Shown in pieces: positions 4,156-5,138 of a stretch of DNA of 5,138 bases; position 1 is the stretch's first letter, and each line of letters starts with the position of its first letter. The notes under the pieces are model-generated. The model did no database searches and was not told where the DNA came from. It saw only the letters and a program-made list of their open reading frames with translations. A program made the translations under genes and the position numbers. Location of the stretch: assembly GCA_905479615.1 (NCBI GenBank), contig CAJQNH010000180.1:1-5138 (forward strand), in the 5' to 3' direction. This DNA comes from an uncultured Eudoraea sp. (GTDB lineage: Bacteria; Bacteroidota; Bacteroidia; Flavobacteriales; Flavobacteriaceae).

Positions 4156-5138
4156 ATGGGCACACGCAGAGAATTTGTACAGAAAATAACCACTTCAGCG
4201 GTCGGACTACCAATATTATGTAATTCAACCAATCTTTTTGCCCAATCTGCCTCCTTCTATGACGGGCCCGTTTTACGTGTTGCAATAATGGGACTTGGGA
4301 GTTATGGAACCCGGGTTGCCGAAGCAATGCAAAGTTGTAAACGGGCTAAACTTGTCGGGTTAATTAGTGGGACACCTTCAAAAGTCACCAAATGGAAGGC
4401 AAAATATAATGTTCCTGATAAAAATTGCTACAATTATGAAAATTTTGATCAGATAAAAGACAACCCTGATATTGATGCCGTTTATGTAATTACGCCAAAC
4501 GGACTGCACTGTGAATTTACCAAACGAGTTGCCCTTGCCGGGAAACATGTAATCTGTGAAAAACCAATGGGCGTCAATGCCCGGGAAGGACAGGAAATGG
4601 TTGATGCCTGTAAGGCCGCCAATGTTAAATTACTGATAGGATATCGCATGCATTTCGAAGCTAAAACCCTTGAAATTGTAAGGATGAGCAGGGCAGGGGA
4701 ATTTGGTAAAATCATTTTCTTCCAGGGGCAATCGGGTTTTATAATTGGCGACCCAAACCAATGGCGATTAAATAAAAAACTATCTGGAGGTGGAGCTATG
4801 ATGGATATAGGTATATATTCCATAAACGGAGCACGTTATATGATAGGGGAAGAACCCATTTGGGTTACGGCTCAGGAAACTAAAAACGATCCTGTTAAAT
4901 TCAAGGAAGGGATAGATGAAACCATTCAGTTTCAAATGGGCTTCCCCGGTGGCGCTGTGGCCTCCTGCCTTTCTACCTATGCAGTAAATCATCTGGATAG
5001 ATTTTACCTTGCCGGGATAGGCGGATGGGCAGAAATGCAACCGTCTACAGGTTACGGACCTATTAAAGCCCGCACCCATAAAGGGGAACTGACTGATCCT
5101 CACATTACCCACCAGACTGTGCAGATGGATGAAATGGC
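4156..5138 (+). CDS. Exported Gfo/Idh/MocA-family oxidoreductase, N-terminal 327 residues (cut by window edge)
   Basis: NAD(P)-dependent sugar or polyol oxidoreductase of the glucose-fructose oxidoreductase/inositol dehydrogenase/MocA family; substrate unknown. The N-terminus MGTRREFVQK is a twin-arginine signal (T-R-R-x-F-V), followed by a mild hydrophobic stretch to LFAQ (27-30). Export through Tat suggests folding with bound cofactor before transport, as known for the Zymomonas enzyme. Rossmann domain: strand RVAIM and GLGSYG (46-51), the nucleotide-binding loop; ITPNGLH (112-118); CEKPMGV (134-140) with the family lysine K136. C-terminal alpha/beta domain from about 160: GYRMHFE (162-168) and GGGAMMDIGIYSINGARY (211-228) with D217 and Y221 at the usual catalytic D-x-G-x-Y/H positions. 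All expected motifs are intact up to the edge; about 30-60 residues are probably missing. No Shine-Dalgarno sequence. No gene partner is visible inside the window. Two long minus-strand frames inside it are shadows. Confidence 0.94.
   Translation, partial: MGTRREFVQKITTSAVGLPILCNSTNLFAQSASFYDGPVLRVAIMGLGSYGTRVAEAMQSCKRAKLVGLISGTPSKVTKWKAKYNVPDKNCYNYENFDQIKDNPDIDAVYVITPNGLHCEFTKRVALAGKHVICEKPMGVNAREGQEMVDACKAANVKLLIGYRMHFEAKTLEIVRMSRAGEFGKIIFFQGQSGFIIGDPNQWRLNKKLSGGGAMMDIGIYSINGARYMIGEEPIWVTAQETKNDPVKFKEGIDETIQFQMGFPGGAVASCLSTYAVNHLDRFYLAGIGGWAEMQPSTGYGPIKARTHKGELTDPHITHQTVQMDEM

Noticed and set aside
4482..5112. Two minus-strand frames of 110-113 codons (4482-4823 and 4780-5112)
   Set aside because: Both are antisense to the oxidoreductase, whose motifs are intact through the whole stretch; their compositions are not protein-like.

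Overview
The window reads as chromosomal DNA of a Bacteroidota member, most likely a flavobacterium. The support is an AT-rich base composition, the absence of Shine-Dalgarno sites, A/T-rich leaders with TAnnTTTG-like -7 boxes about 20-30 nt ahead of start codons, and signal peptides ending in ...AQ or ...SQ. I see no tRNA, rRNA, CRISPR array, transposase or integrase.

Layout. (1) 1-660, minus strand: the N-terminal 220 codons of an APC-family amino-acid permease that runs off the left edge. Its only plausible start is a non-standard CTG. (2) 722-1525 and 1704-2518, minus strand: two complete, closely similar cassettes. Each has a promoter-like block, a leader with AAACCA, a gene for an exported protein of about 235 residues, and a CCCC/GGGG intrinsic terminator 17-18 nt after the stop. 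They look like a tandem duplication of a whole transcription unit. (3) 2462-2879: a 418-bp divergent intergenic region carrying promoters in both directions, with no supported gene. (4) 2880-3641, plus strand: a third exported protein of 253 residues. It has the same two-half alpha/beta layout and appears to be a remote relative of the pair. (5) 3695-3726: a perfect 16-bp inverted repeat that would serve as a two-way terminator. (6) 3791-3967, minus strand: a 58-residue predicted small membrane protein with a good promoter candidate. (7) 4156-5138, plus strand: the first 327 codons of an exported (Tat-type) Gfo/Idh/MocA oxidoreductase, cut by the right edge.

How it fits together. No multi-gene operon is visible: each of the central genes has its own promoter and/or terminator. 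The permease is an inner-membrane transporter. The oxidoreductase is probably folded with its nucleotide in the cytoplasm and exported by Tat. The three unrecognised proteins are predicted to be periplasmic or otherwise exported. By predicted secondary structure each consists of two ferredoxin-like (dimeric alpha/beta barrel type) halves. This cluster of three exported tandem-barrel-like proteins, two of them carrying invariant histidines, is the most unusual content of the window. Their function cannot be read from the sequence.
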